Positions 8,829-16,757 of a DNA stretch of 64,000 nucleotides are shown one piece after another. Below the pieces are notes generated by a model that searched no databases, was not told where the DNA came from, and saw nothing but the letters and a program-made list of their open reading frames with translations. The stretch lies in the NCBI GenBank assembly GCA_002336105.1, contig DDEQ01000010.1, forward strand, positions 1-64,000, given 5' to 3'. Position numbers and translations under genes: made by a program. How positions within the stretch are numbered: the first letter of the stretch is position 1; the number at the start of each line of letters is the position of its first letter. The DNA is from Chthonomonas sp. UBA1950 (GTDB taxonomy: Bacteria; Armatimonadota; Fimbriimonadia; Fimbriimonadales; Fimbriimonadaceae).

Positions 8829-9963
8829 CAACTACTTTAGCGGCAGCTTCTTTCACTGTCGCACACGGAATGATCTTTGTATCGGCGAGGATCTTTCGAC
8901 CTTCCTCTACAGCAGTTCCTTCCAACCTTGCAACGACAGGAATGTTGATATCCATCGTCGAAAACGCTTCGACAAGACCAAGTGCCACTTGATCAACTCG
9001 AGTGATGCCGCCGAAAATGTTCAGAAGAAGCCCTTTAACATTGGGGTCCATCATGATCAGCTCAACACAAGCTTTGACTCGATCAGCCTTTGCTCCACCA
9101 CCAACATCCAAGAAGTTTGCAGGCTTACCACCGGCAGCATTGATCTCATCAAGAGATTGCATGACCAGACCGGCACCGTTACCCATAATTCCAATCTCGC
9201 CGCCGAGTCGAACGTAAGCAATTCCTCTCTTACTCGCTTCGGCTTCGATTGGGTCTTCTGCGCTATCTGCACTTGTTTCCTGATAACTCTTGTGTCGGAA
9301 AAGAGCGTTCTCGTCGATGCTGACCTTCGCGTCAGCAGCGATCAACTTTCCTTCTGGAGTTGCTGCACATGGATTGATTTCAATCAAATCAGCATCGGTC
9401 TCGACAAACGCTTTTACAAGCGCCTTGATCATCGCTACCATCTGGTTCTGGACTGGCTTTGGAATCTTCGCATCAACTACAGCTTTTCGAACTTCGAAAT
9501 CGGCAACTCCCCAAGCAGGATCAATCGGAAGCTTCACGATTGCATCCGGATTTTTTGCCGCTACTTCCTCAATCTCCATTCCGCCTTCGGCGCTCAACAT
9601 CACGATGTTCTGCTGAATGTTTCGATCAGTTAGAACGGAAACATAGAACTCTTGTGCGATGTCGACTGTTTCGCCAACGAGAACCTTTTCGACGATCATG
9701 CCCGCTGGGTTTTGGATGCTGACTAGCTTTTTGCCGATCAGTTCTTTGGTGAAGGTCGCAGCGTCATCTGCATTCTCAAATAGCTTAACGCCACCAGCTT
9801 TTCCGCGGCCACCCATAAGGACTTGAGCCTTCACGACAACTTTACCGCCAAGCTTTTCAGCAATAGCGCGGGCCTCTTCAGGGTCCGAGGTAACGTCGCC
9901 TGCCGGCACCGGGACTCCGTAACGCGACAGAAGGTCTTTGGATTGATACTCGTGAAGCTTCAT
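8809..9963 (-). CDS. sucC: Succinyl-CoA ligase (ADP-forming), beta subunit
   Basis: 384 aa, normal length. An ATP-grasp domain starts at MKLHEYQSKDLLSRYGVPVP, with the nucleotide-binding VVVKAQVLMGGRGKAGGVKL segment, ENPCAA-type metal site (IEINPCAATPEG) and the C-terminal CoA-ligase fold (GNGAGLVMQSLDEI, LLNIFGGITRVDQVA). It forms succinate plus ATP from succinyl-CoA in the TCA cycle together with the alpha subunit SucD. Unusually, sucD is not next to it: downstream is the convergent fliD gene and upstream the divergent ABC exporter, 35 or so nt away. The alpha subunit must be encoded elsewhere. Confidence 0.95.
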   Translation of the reverse strand: MKLHEYQSKDLLSRYGVPVPAGDVTSDPEEARAIAEKLGGKVVVKAQVLMGGRGKAGGVKLFENADDAATFTKELIGKKLVSIQNPAGMIVEKVLVGETVDIAQEFYVSVLTDRNIQQNIVMLSAEGGMEIEEVAAKNPDAIVKLPIDPAWGVADFEVRKAVVDAKIPKPVQNQMVAMIKALVKAFVETDADLIEINPCAATPEGKLIAADAKVSIDENALFRHKSYQETSADSAEDPIEAEASKRGIAYVRLGGEIGIMGNGAGLVMQSLDEINAAGGKPANFLDVGGGAKADRVKACVELIMMDPNVKGLLLNIFGGITRVDQVALGLVEAFSTMDINIPVVARLEGTAVEEGRKILADTKIIPCATVKEAAAKVVELAYGK

Positions 9964-10001
9964 TGTTTTCTAGGATACCGAGTTCCTTGTAGACTGATGT
10001 G

Positions 10002-11813
10002 ATGCATGCGATGAGAGGTGGTCAAGTTAGGGCAGGAAAACCGCAACCGATCAACCGATTAACCCTCAGAAGGGTATTGAAACTGTTTCTCCCTTACAAG
10101 TCGCAGCTTTTTCTCATATCCGGTATGGTGATTGTGGGGTCTGCGTTTACTATTGCTCCCCCATTCTTATTACAACACATTGTAAATGATGGGATCATCG
10201 CGAAGAATCTGCGTATCGTCACAACGCTGAGCACGCTTACGCTTTTGATCACTGTTTCCGGGATTGCGTCTAACCTGGGTTACGGCTACATGAGCGTTCT
10301 GGTTGGACAGCGCATCATGCGTGACGTTCGAAACGGCTTATTCGAACATCTGCAGGCGATGTCACTTCGCTTCTTCACCAGCACAAGAACTGGCGAAATT
10401 CAATCTCGTTTAGCCAATGACGTCGGCGGTGTACAGTCCGTAGTGAGTGACACCGCTGCAAATCTGCTGTCAAATCTGGTCATGGTGGTTTCGTCTATCG
10501 TTGGCATGGCCCTTCTTGATTGGCGCTTGACACTACTCTCCATTGGAGTCACACCTCTGTTTGCGGTTATCGCAGCCAAGGTCGGCGAGGGCGCTAGAAA
10601 GATTCGTCAGAAGTCGCAAGAGCAATTGGCTGACCTCAACTCAACGATGGCGGAGACACTCTCGGTTTCTGGAGCTTTGCTGACCAAAACAAGCGGACGA
10701 CAAGCCTTAACTTCCGCTCGATTTGCGAAAACGAATGAAGACCTGACACACACAAACGTTCAGATGGCGATGATCTTTCGAATGTTTGGAGCCATCTTTG
10801 GACTCACGTTTTCTGTTACTCCCGTTCTGGTGTATTGGCTTGCGGGCTATCTGATTGTTGGACACCAAGATGCTCGGCTGACAATCGGCACAATAGTGGC
10901 TTTTACTGCGTTGCAGGGCAGGATGTTTTTTCCCCTTACCGGACTGCTAAACGTTCAAGTTGAATTGGGGAGCGCAATGGCTCTGTTTGATCGCATCTTC
11001 GAATACCTGGATATGCCTATCGACATCAAAGACGCCACCGACGCGATCGAGCTTGATGAGAAGCAGGTTAGGGGCGACGTTTCTATCCAATCGGTAACGT
11101 TTCGCTATGATTCAACTCAAGCCGAACCAACACTGAATCGGGTCAGTCTTTCTGCCAAATCTGGGCAACTTGTAGCGTTAGTCGGTGCTTCCGGTGCAGG
11201 AAAAACTACGGTGACCTACCTGATTCCCAGGTTGTACGATGCCGATTCTGGTTCTGTATCTATCGACGGCACAGACGTTAAGCACATAAGGCTAGCCTCT
11301 CTAGGCAAACTCATCGCTGTTGTAACTCAAGAAACTTATCTCGTTCACGATACGATCCGCGAGAACCTTCGATACGGGAAACCAGATGCTTCCAACGACG
11401 AGATCGAGGCGGCGGCCAAAGCTGCCGCGATTCATGACCATATCGTTTCGCTACCAGACGGATATGACACCGTGGTCGGTGAAAGAGGATATAAGCTCTC
11501 TGGTGGCGAAAAGCAACGGGTTAGTATTGCGCGCGCTTTGCTCAAGAACCCGCGAATTCTGATTCTTGATGAAGCCACTTCGGCGCTGGATACTCAGTCT
11601 GAGCGGCTAGTTCAGAGTGCCCTCAGCGAGTTGATGAAAGGTCGAACGACCTTTGCTATCGCCCACCGGCTCTCGACCATTCAAAGAGCAGACCAGATCG
11701 TCGTTATGCAAAAAGGAAAGGTCATTGAGCAGGGCAAACACAGCGAGCTACTTAGCCTGGAAGGCGAATACGCGAGGCTTTACAACCTCGGGTTTGAGGA
11801 AGCTGATAGCTAA
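10002..11813 (+). CDS. ABC exporter, fused permease and ATPase
   Basis: 603 aa, the normal size of a half-transporter. Six transmembrane helices cover about residues 35-320 (type I exporter fold, with FTSTRTGEIQSRLANDVGG coupling region). The ATPase follows, with Walker A GASGAGKTT, Q-loop VTQETYLVHD, signature LSGGEKQR, Walker B ILILDEATSALD and H-loop AIAHRLST. It is expected to work as a dimer exporting lipids or drugs. The start is uncertain: GTG 9999, ATG 10002 and ATG 10011 are all in frame and none has an SD. A -10-like TAGACT at 9990-9995 would put transcription start at or near ATG 10002 (leaderless). It is divergent from sucC. Confidence 0.9.
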   Translation: MHAMRGGQVRAGKPQPINRLTLRRVLKLFLPYKSQLFLISGMVIVGSAFTIAPPFLLQHIVNDGIIAKNLRIVTTLSTLTLLITVSGIASNLGYGYMSVLVGQRIMRDVRNGLFEHLQAMSLRFFTSTRTGEIQSRLANDVGGVQSVVSDTAANLLSNLVMVVSSIVGMALLDWRLTLLSIGVTPLFAVIAAKVGEGARKIRQKSQEQLADLNSTMAETLSVSGALLTKTSGRQALTSARFAKTNEDLTHTNVQMAMIFRMFGAIFGLTFSVTPVLVYWLAGYLIVGHQDARLTIGTIVAFTALQGRMFFPLTGLLNVQVELGSAMALFDRIFEYLDMPIDIKDATDAIELDEKQVRGDVSIQSVTFRYDSTQAEPTLNRVSLSAKSGQLVALVGASGAGKTTVTYLIPRLYDADSGSVSIDGTDVKHIRLASLGKLIAVVTQETYLVHDTIRENLRYGKPDASNDEIEAAAKAAAIHDHIVSLPDGYDTVVGERGYKLSGGEKQRVSIARALLKNPRILILDEATSALDTQSERLVQSALSELMKGRTTFAIAHRLSTIQRADQIVVMQKGKVIEQGKHSELLSLEGEYARLYNLGFEEADS

Positions 11814-11819
11814 GGATAA

Positions 11820-11848
11820 GAGACCCCGACACGCAGGTCGGGTGTCTC
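11820..11848. terminator. Hairpin downstream of ABC exporter
   Basis: Stem GAGAC-CCCGAC paired with GTCGGG-T-GTCTC (11 bp, one bulged T) with a 6-nt loop. It lies 7 nt after the exporter stop and 11 nt before the stop of the convergent lipoprotein gene. There is no clear U-run, so it is probably a bidirectional but imperfect terminator. Confidence 0.5.
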
Positions 11849-11858
11849 GTAGCGGAGG

Positions 11859-12116
11859 TTATTTAGTCGTTGGGCCGTTCATGCCCTTGCCGTACTGGGC
11901 GGCTTGATCACCCATATGAGCTTTGATAGCTCCTATTTGTGCAGCCTTAGCCTGGGGTGGCATATGAGGATCTGCCTCTATCCGTTTTATTTCTGCCTCC
12001 TGATTCGCTTGCAATTTTTTTGCGTCGATCTTGACCTCTCCTCCATAGTTGCTTTCACCGCAACCAAAAAGAAACCCCGACACGACCACCGACCATACTA
12101 GAGTTTTCATGTTCAT
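11859..12116 (-). CDS. Small lipoprotein downstream of DUF1559 prepilin
   Basis: 85 aa from ATG 12116 (a second ATG at 12110 is equally possible). It has a lipoprotein signal peptide with lipobox-like FLFGC followed by a short charged, helical region (VKIDAKKLQANQEAEIKRIE) and an Ala/Gln-rich tail. It starts 10 nt after the stop of the DUF1559 gene and is therefore in the LacI-DUF1559-lipoprotein unit. A small lipoprotein encoded directly after a DUF1559 protein is a recurring arrangement in Planctomycetota and Armatimonadota (from memory of such genomes). Function unknown; a role in anchoring or assembling the pseudopilin-like neighbour is a guess. Confidence 0.6.
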   Translation of the reverse strand: MNMKTLVWSVVVSGFLFGCGESNYGGEVKIDAKKLQANQEAEIKRIEADPHMPPQAKAAQIGAIKAHMGDQAAQYGKGMNGPTTK

Positions 12117-12126
12117 GGCCTGCAAC

Positions 12127-13008
12127 TTAATAGGGATACCCAGCAGGATCTTGTGGAGACGCCTCAGGAATGTAGATATTTTTCACCCAATCGATCTGAG
12201 TAGCCGTCTTCGTTCTACCCATCGTTCTGGCATGTCCATCTAGGAATACAAACGGGACCTGATTGTTGTAGCGGTACCGTGGGAACATGCCGCAACTTGC
12301 CCAAGTATTCCAACTTTCTGGAGTCTCACTGTTGCCAGACGAAGGCTCGTAGTATTGATAATCGCAGTCGCCGTGATTAGGTTCAATGGATCGGTTACTA
12401 CCCTGTCGTCGAGGAACTCCGTTCGTTCTGTCCCAATCAAGCCAGTCAGTCCAGTCCCATTCCCAAGCTGAAAACTGTAACCAGTTTGCATAACCGAGGT
12501 TAATACCTCTTTCCTCAACCATAACCTTATCGGCTGCCTTGTCGATTTGAGTCACGCTGAAAACCGGCGGAACTGTTGGATTCCAAGGTGCGACGCCGTC
12601 TCGGAAGAGGTCTTGGTGAACTGCGTAGGAACCATTTCGTTGCTTAGTCGAATCTCCCGGAGCGCGGAAAATTCCGTTCATTCCGTACAAATCCCAAGTT
12701 GAAACAGACGGGTTTATTTCTTTGGTGAATCCGTTTTTGATGTATGGATAGACAACTTCAGTCCAACCGTGCCAGGTGTAGGGGTTGAATGGGGCTATGT
12801 ATTGGTTCATGGGCAACATGTCATCGTTATCCGCGCTGTACATGTGAAATCCCAGACCGATGTTCTTTGCGTTCGATAGTGACTGTGTTTTCTTTGCTGC
12901 CGCTTTGGCTTGAGCAAACACAGGAAATAGTATCGCTGCCAGAATCGCTATGATTGCGATGACTACAAGCAATTCAATGAGTGTAAATGCAGAGCGTCTT
13001 TGCTTCAT
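12127..13008 (-). CDS. DUF1559 prepilin-type protein
   Basis: 293 aa. The type IV prepilin/type II pseudopilin N-terminus is clear: RRSAFTLIELLVVIAIIAIL, with the cleavage/methylation site before Phe and Glu at position +5. A long helix follows, then a globular part with the late FVFLDGHARTMGR motif (H/DG motif) that marks DUF1559. Processing would need a PilD-type peptidase, not seen here. ATG 13008 is chosen: it has an AAGGAT SD and gives the classical short basic leader; an upstream start at 13026 would overlap the LacI gene. The gene begins 2 nt after the LacI-family gene stop, so regulator and pilin-like protein are co-transcribed. Confidence 0.88.
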   Translation of the reverse strand: MKQRRSAFTLIELLVVIAIIAILAAILFPVFAQAKAAAKKTQSLSNAKNIGLGFHMYSADNDDMLPMNQYIAPFNPYTWHGWTEVVYPYIKNGFTKEINPSVSTWDLYGMNGIFRAPGDSTKQRNGSYAVHQDLFRDGVAPWNPTVPPVFSVTQIDKAADKVMVEERGINLGYANWLQFSAWEWDWTDWLDWDRTNGVPRRQGSNRSIEPNHGDCDYQYYEPSSGNSETPESWNTWASCGMFPRYRYNNQVPFVFLDGHARTMGRTKTATQIDWVKNIYIPEASPQDPAGYPY

Positions 13009-13010
13009 TT

Positions 13011-14027
13011 TTATCCTTCTAAACAATGTGCGGTCGAAGACCGAATGACGAGTGAGGTTTCAAAAACTTTTCCGGTAACGGGCCTTTGTTGCGTTGCGGC
13101 AAGCACAACAGCTTCGAACGCGAATTCAGCCATTTCTTCGACGGGCTGTCGGATCGAGGTAAGGGCTGGTGTATAAGTTGCTGCGGCTTCGGTATCGTCG
13201 AAGCCGACAATACTGAGTTGGTCGGGAACAGAAACATCCAACTCGTTGGCAGCGGAAATAGCCCCAAACGCGCTCATGTCGTTTGCGCAAAAAATCGCTG
13301 TCGGACGAACAGAATCGTTGAGAATCTCAAGGCAAGCTATTCTGCCATCGTGGAACTGCCAATTTCCGGTCCGCACCCAACTTTCTCGAACTTCCAACCC
13401 AGCTTCTAACATAAAGCTTCGGTAGGCGCTTTCTCTGGCTACGCTGTCTCCTTGCTGGGCAAGACCGCGGATGTGGCCGATTTTCCTGTGGCCTAATTCA
13501 TAAAGATGCTCTAGTGCCAAACGTGTTCCGAGTGAGTTGTCCGCGCTAAAACTCACATCAGAATCAAGCCAACTTCCAGATAAAACCGCATACGGAAATC
13601 GCTTTGACGTGCTCGCTACTGCATCTTCAATTTCCGGTCGTGGTGTGACTAGAACAGCTCCATCGACTCGAGAATCTTGGAGACACTCCAAAATATGCCT
13701 TTGATTGGAGTTCTGCGAAGTCATTAATAGAATGTCTTGTTGGAGCTTCGAAGCGGCGTTGATACATCCGCTCATCGCTGCTTGGACAAACGAGCTTGAA
13801 AAGGAATGGCTAACGAGGTCCTCAATGTAGAGACCAACAGACCTGTTTTGTCTCGTGATCAAACTTCGGGCTTGGTGGTTTGGACGATAATCCAACTCCT
13901 TGACAGCCTCGAAAACTTTCTCCCGCACAGCAGAAGAAACTGGCTTTGGTCCACCATTTAAAGCGTAACTAACTGTACTAACAGATAGATTTAGCTTCTT
14001 TGCTATATCTTTAATCGTTGAAGGCAT
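13011..14027 (-). CDS. LacI-family transcriptional regulator
   Basis: 338 aa. The N-terminal helix-turn-helix (STIKDIAKKLNLSVSTVSYA) and hinge (VKELDYRPNHQARSL) are canonical LacI/GalR, and a periplasmic-binding-protein-like effector domain fills the rest (VGLYIEDL, GHRKIGHI, TAIFCANDMSAFGA, IVGFDDTE). The ATG at 14027 is set by the domain start and an SD GAGGT. An exact palindrome CGAAACGTTTCG lies at 14036-14047, 8 nt before the start and touching the SD; it fits a LacI-family operator, so autorepression is likely. It heads a unit with the DUF1559 prepilin and a small lipoprotein. The ligand (probably a sugar) is unknown. Confidence 0.92.
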   Translation of the reverse strand: MPSTIKDIAKKLNLSVSTVSYALNGGPKPVSSAVREKVFEAVKELDYRPNHQARSLITRQNRSVGLYIEDLVSHSFSSSFVQAAMSGCINAASKLQQDILLMTSQNSNQRHILECLQDSRVDGAVLVTPRPEIEDAVASTSKRFPYAVLSGSWLDSDVSFSADNSLGTRLALEHLYELGHRKIGHIRGLAQQGDSVARESAYRSFMLEAGLEVRESWVRTGNWQFHDGRIACLEILNDSVRPTAIFCANDMSAFGAISAANELDVSVPDQLSIVGFDDTEAAATYTPALTSIRQPVEEMAEFAFEAVVLAATQQRPVTGKVFETSLVIRSSTAHCLEG

Positions 14028-14035
14028 CGTTACCT

Positions 14036-14047
14036 CGAAACGTTTCG
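14036..14047. promoter_or_regulatory. Putative LacI-family operator (autoregulatory)
   Basis: Perfect 12-bp palindrome CGAAACGTTTCG with the central CG typical of LacI/GalR operators. It lies 8-19 nt upstream of the start codon of the LacI-family gene and overlaps one base of its SD (GAGGT), so a bound repressor would block both transcription elongation and initiation of the LacI-DUF1559-lipoprotein unit. Further upstream the DNA is A/T rich (poly-A/T tracts at 14060-14068 and about 14100), consistent with a promoter, but I cannot fix -35/-10 boxes. Confidence 0.6.
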
Positions 14048-14164
14048 TTGATCCTATTACAAAAAAAAGAATATCGCAATGTAAAGGCATTGCATATGTG
14101 CTTTTTTGCTATCAAAAACACATATTTTTACGATTCACGCTTATATTTGGTAGACAGCCGAGGA

Positions 14165-14800
14165 CTAACTTGGGTCTAGCTTATCGCTCAGACTTCTTAA
14201 TTCTCTAACCAATTCCATCTGAGTCACCGTCATCGTTAGGTCACTGCGTGTTCGTTCTATCACAGCTCTAAGAGAGTCACAAGTTCGCCTTAAACCGCCA
14301 GTCATTGAATCTGCATAATCAAACGTGATGAGATCCTCGTAAATGTTCTCCATGTGCGATAAGATCCTTTCGGCCTTATCCACTCGGCCCTTTCTCATTT
14401 CATCGAGAGCAAATCTTCTGACTTCGCTAGCCGCTTCTCCCATTCCGTTGAGATAGCTCATGACCTGAGCACCGAGCTCTGTTGCCGATGGGTACGGTCG
14501 GTCATGGACGATAGCCAGAACCGCTGCTGCTTCTACCATCTCTTTTTCAGAGTCGTGTAGATACGCAGGGTTTAGCTCAGGGAACGGGGCCAATATGCCT
14601 CTTGCACTGTCGGCAACACTTTTAGCTTCCTGTAGTAATGCTTCAGCCTCTGGAAACTGATGGCGGTGTACGTGACGAATGGAGCGGGCCGCCAACTGAA
14701 CCAGCTTTCGGCACTGGACGAGAGACAGTTCTCTTGCTTCGTGCATAGCCTGAGCTCGTTGCTTGAGCTCAGAAACAATAGATTCCCATTGGTTATCCAA
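14165..14800 (-). CDS. Translin-family RNA-binding protein / nuclease homologue
   Basis: 211 aa from TTG 14800. The all-helical sequence matches the translin family (COG2178-like, the group of eukaryotic translin/TRAX and archaeal homologues). Visible are ARSIRHVHRHQFPEAEALL, the acidic EKEMVEAAA segment where TRAX has catalytic glutamates, LRKGRVDKAERILSHMENIYEDL-type spacing, and the hallmark GGLRRTCDSLRAVIERTR near the C-terminus. Family members bind and can cut single-stranded RNA/DNA as octamers. Start: TTG at 14800 has AAAGGA 9 nt upstream and overlaps the radC stop by 8 nt, so the two are translationally coupled; the longer frame is only radC read in another frame. I recognise the family from motifs and memory, without a search. 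Confidence 0.65.
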   Translation of the reverse strand: MDNQWESIVSELKQRAQAMHEARELSLVQCRKLVQLAARSIRHVHRHQFPEAEALLQEAKSVADSARGILAPFPELNPAYLHDSEKEMVEAAAVLAIVHDRPYPSATELGAQVMSYLNGMGEAASEVRRFALDEMRKGRVDKAERILSHMENIYEDLITFDYADSMTGGLRRTCDSLRAVIERTRSDLTMTVTQMELVRELRSLSDKLDPS

Positions 14801-15437
14801 ATTTTCCAATCCTTTGGAGACTTCGAAAGCCTCTTTCTCCGATGATGACGTGATCAAGAACCGGAATGTCGAGTATTTCGCCAACTTCGACCAAAAGTTT
14901 CGTGACTTCGAAATCTTCCGGACTAGGCGTCGGGTCACCGCTCGGATGATTGTGAGCGACGATGATGCTACTTGCTCCGTCACGAATCGCCTCACGGAAT
15001 ACTTCTCTCGGTCCGACAACGCTGGAAGTCAACGTGCCAATGTGGATGACGGCAGTCCGTAAAATCTTGTTTTTGGCGTCCAGTAGCACCGCGACGAAGT
15101 GCTCTTTCTTTTCTGATTTAAGGTGGTCAAGTAGTTCAAAAACATCTTCTGGCCCTTCAATCGCAGTCACAGGGCCTTTGCCCGAGTTCGCATACCGACG
15201 CCCAAGTTCGATGAGAGCATTGGCACGCAAAATCTCAAAAGAATCGAGCCCGGTCATTTCGGCGAGTTCAGTTTGAGACGCAGACCCCAAACCTTGAAGG
15301 CTACGGTAGCGTGCCAAGATACGTCGAGCCATTTGCTCGGCTGCGCTGGCGTCCTCTTCTGACCTCGAGAAGGCAATCGCCACAAGATCAACGATTGACG
15401 CCCCACGGATACCTACATTCCGAACTCTTTCTACCAA
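14793..15437 (-). CDS. radC: RadC-family MPN/JAMM protein
   Basis: 214 aa. It has a short helix-hairpin-helix-like N-terminal part (LQGLGSASQTELAEM) followed by the RadC (MPN+) domain with the JAMM metal signature AHNHPSGDPTPSPED and HVIIGERGFRSL near the end. RadC proteins are widespread; the historic DNA-repair role is doubtful and their biochemical function is unresolved. The start is unusual: TTG 15437 preceded by AAAAGG. The reading frame is open right back to the ispG stop codon at 15474 and the intervening codons (APPGEKVI) resemble the normal RadC N-terminus, so a non-canonical earlier start is conceivable. The 3' end overlaps the translin-like gene. Confidence 0.85.
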   Translation of the reverse strand: MVERVRNVGIRGASIVDLVAIAFSRSEEDASAAEQMARRILARYRSLQGLGSASQTELAEMTGLDSFEILRANALIELGRRYANSGKGPVTAIEGPEDVFELLDHLKSEKKEHFVAVLLDAKNKILRTAVIHIGTLTSSVVGPREVFREAIRDGASSIIVAHNHPSGDPTPSPEDFEVTKLLVEVGEILDIPVLDHVIIGERGFRSLQRIGKFG

Positions 15438-15473
15438 AATAACCTTTTCCCCAGGAGGCGCAACTGATGAAGA

Positions 15474-16700
15474 CTAATTCACTTTTAGCACAATTCGCTC
15501 GGCAGTAGCATTTTCTGGCTCGGTCCATCGCCCATCAGATTTAAGCAAATCAATAAGCTCTTTCACTCCCTCGCTTTGCGGAATCCCATTCTTGACGATT
15601 TCTTTCTTTCGGTACAGAGTGATTTTTCCACCTGCTGCGCCTACGTACCCATAATCCGCGTCAGCCATTTCTCCAGGTCCATTGACGATACAACCCATCA
15701 CCGCAATATCCAGACCAACAAGGTGTCGCGTTGCATCTCGGACCTCGCGAAGTACGGTAGGCAGGTCAAACTTAGTTCTCCCACACGAGGGGCATGCAAT
15801 GTATTCAACCTTCGTTTTTCTTAAACCAAGTGATTGAAGGATGTCGTAGCAAACTGGAATCTCATTCTTAGGGTCTTCGCTGAGCGAAACGCGGATGGTA
15901 TCGCCAATACCTTCCATCAACAAGGTAGCGATGCCCGCGGTTGACTTAATCCTGGCATATTCGCCGTCGCCAGCCTCGGTCACTCCAAGGTGCATAGGAT
16001 AGGCCATCCCTTCCTCCGCCATCCGTTTCACCATGAGGCGGTTGGCAGCAACCATCACAGGCACACGCGACGCCTTTGCCGATATGTTTAGGTTAAAGAA
16101 ACCGAACTTTTCGCAAATTCTGAGATATTCAAGGGCACTCTCCACCATTCCGTCCGGGGTGTCTCCGTAAGTCACCAGCATTCTCTCGGATAGGGAACCG
16201 TGATTCACCCCAACTCTTATCGCACAGCCATGCGCTTTACAGGCTTCAACGACAGGAACAAAGCTCTCTTCAATCGCCTTCTGTTCCTCAGCGTGTTCGG
16301 CCGGAGAGTATTCCAACTGGTTTTTGGCTTTTCGGAAAACAAACAAACCCGGGTTCACTCGAACCTCGTCGACATGCTTAGCGGCTTCCACAGCAATCGC
16401 CGTTCCCTGGTGGTGGACATCGGCAGTGAGCGGAACACGGCGATAACGCTCGATGACCTTTGCCTTAATCTCTTCCAGACACTGAGCCTCACCTAGGCTC
16501 GGAGTAGTCACACGAACTAGCTCGCAACCTTCCTTATGGAGCCCGATGATCTGCTCGACACACGCATCCACATTTCGGGTTTCCTCCGTGATCATCGATT
16601 GAACCATCACCGGATAGCCCCCGCCAATGGTGAGTGGGCCAATTTTGCAGGGCACAGTTTTGCGCCTTGGATAAGCTACATCGAGATTGATATCCACCAT
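15474..16700 (-). CDS. ispG: 4-hydroxy-3-methylbut-2-enyl diphosphate synthase
   Basis: 408 aa, typical of single-chain bacterial IspG (GcpE). The TIM-barrel starts near TVPCKIGPLTIGGGYPVMVQ and contains LVRVTTPSLGEA, PLTADVHHQ and the NPG motif VRVNPGLF. The C-terminal [4Fe-4S] domain carries CPSCGRTKFDL and CIVNGPGEMADAD, giving the Cys ligands and the conserved Glu. It converts MEcPP to HMBPP in the MEP isoprenoid pathway. No SD is visible; the start codon is only 24 nt from the nearest upstream ATG of the divergent methyltransferase gene. It is the first gene of ispG-radC-translin. Confidence 0.96.
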   Translation of the reverse strand: MVDINLDVAYPRRKTVPCKIGPLTIGGGYPVMVQSMITEETRNVDACVEQIIGLHKEGCELVRVTTPSLGEAQCLEEIKAKVIERYRRVPLTADVHHQGTAIAVEAAKHVDEVRVNPGLFVFRKAKNQLEYSPAEHAEEQKAIEESFVPVVEACKAHGCAIRVGVNHGSLSERMLVTYGDTPDGMVESALEYLRICEKFGFFNLNISAKASRVPVMVAANRLMVKRMAEEGMAYPMHLGVTEAGDGEYARIKSTAGIATLLMEGIGDTIRVSLSEDPKNEIPVCYDILQSLGLRKTKVEYIACPSCGRTKFDLPTVLREVRDATRHLVGLDIAVMGCIVNGPGEMADADYGYVGAAGGKITLYRKKEIVKNGIPQSEGVKELIDLLKSDGRWTEPENATAERIVLKVN

Positions 16701-16757
16701 ATGTAATACGAACCTACTAAGAGTATGGCGCGTGCCAGATGTCGTAGACTGCGAGAT

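Noticed and set aside
8989..9633. 214-codon open frame opposite sucC
   Set aside because: Lies wholly antisense to a highly conserved gene; its composition follows the sucC codons.
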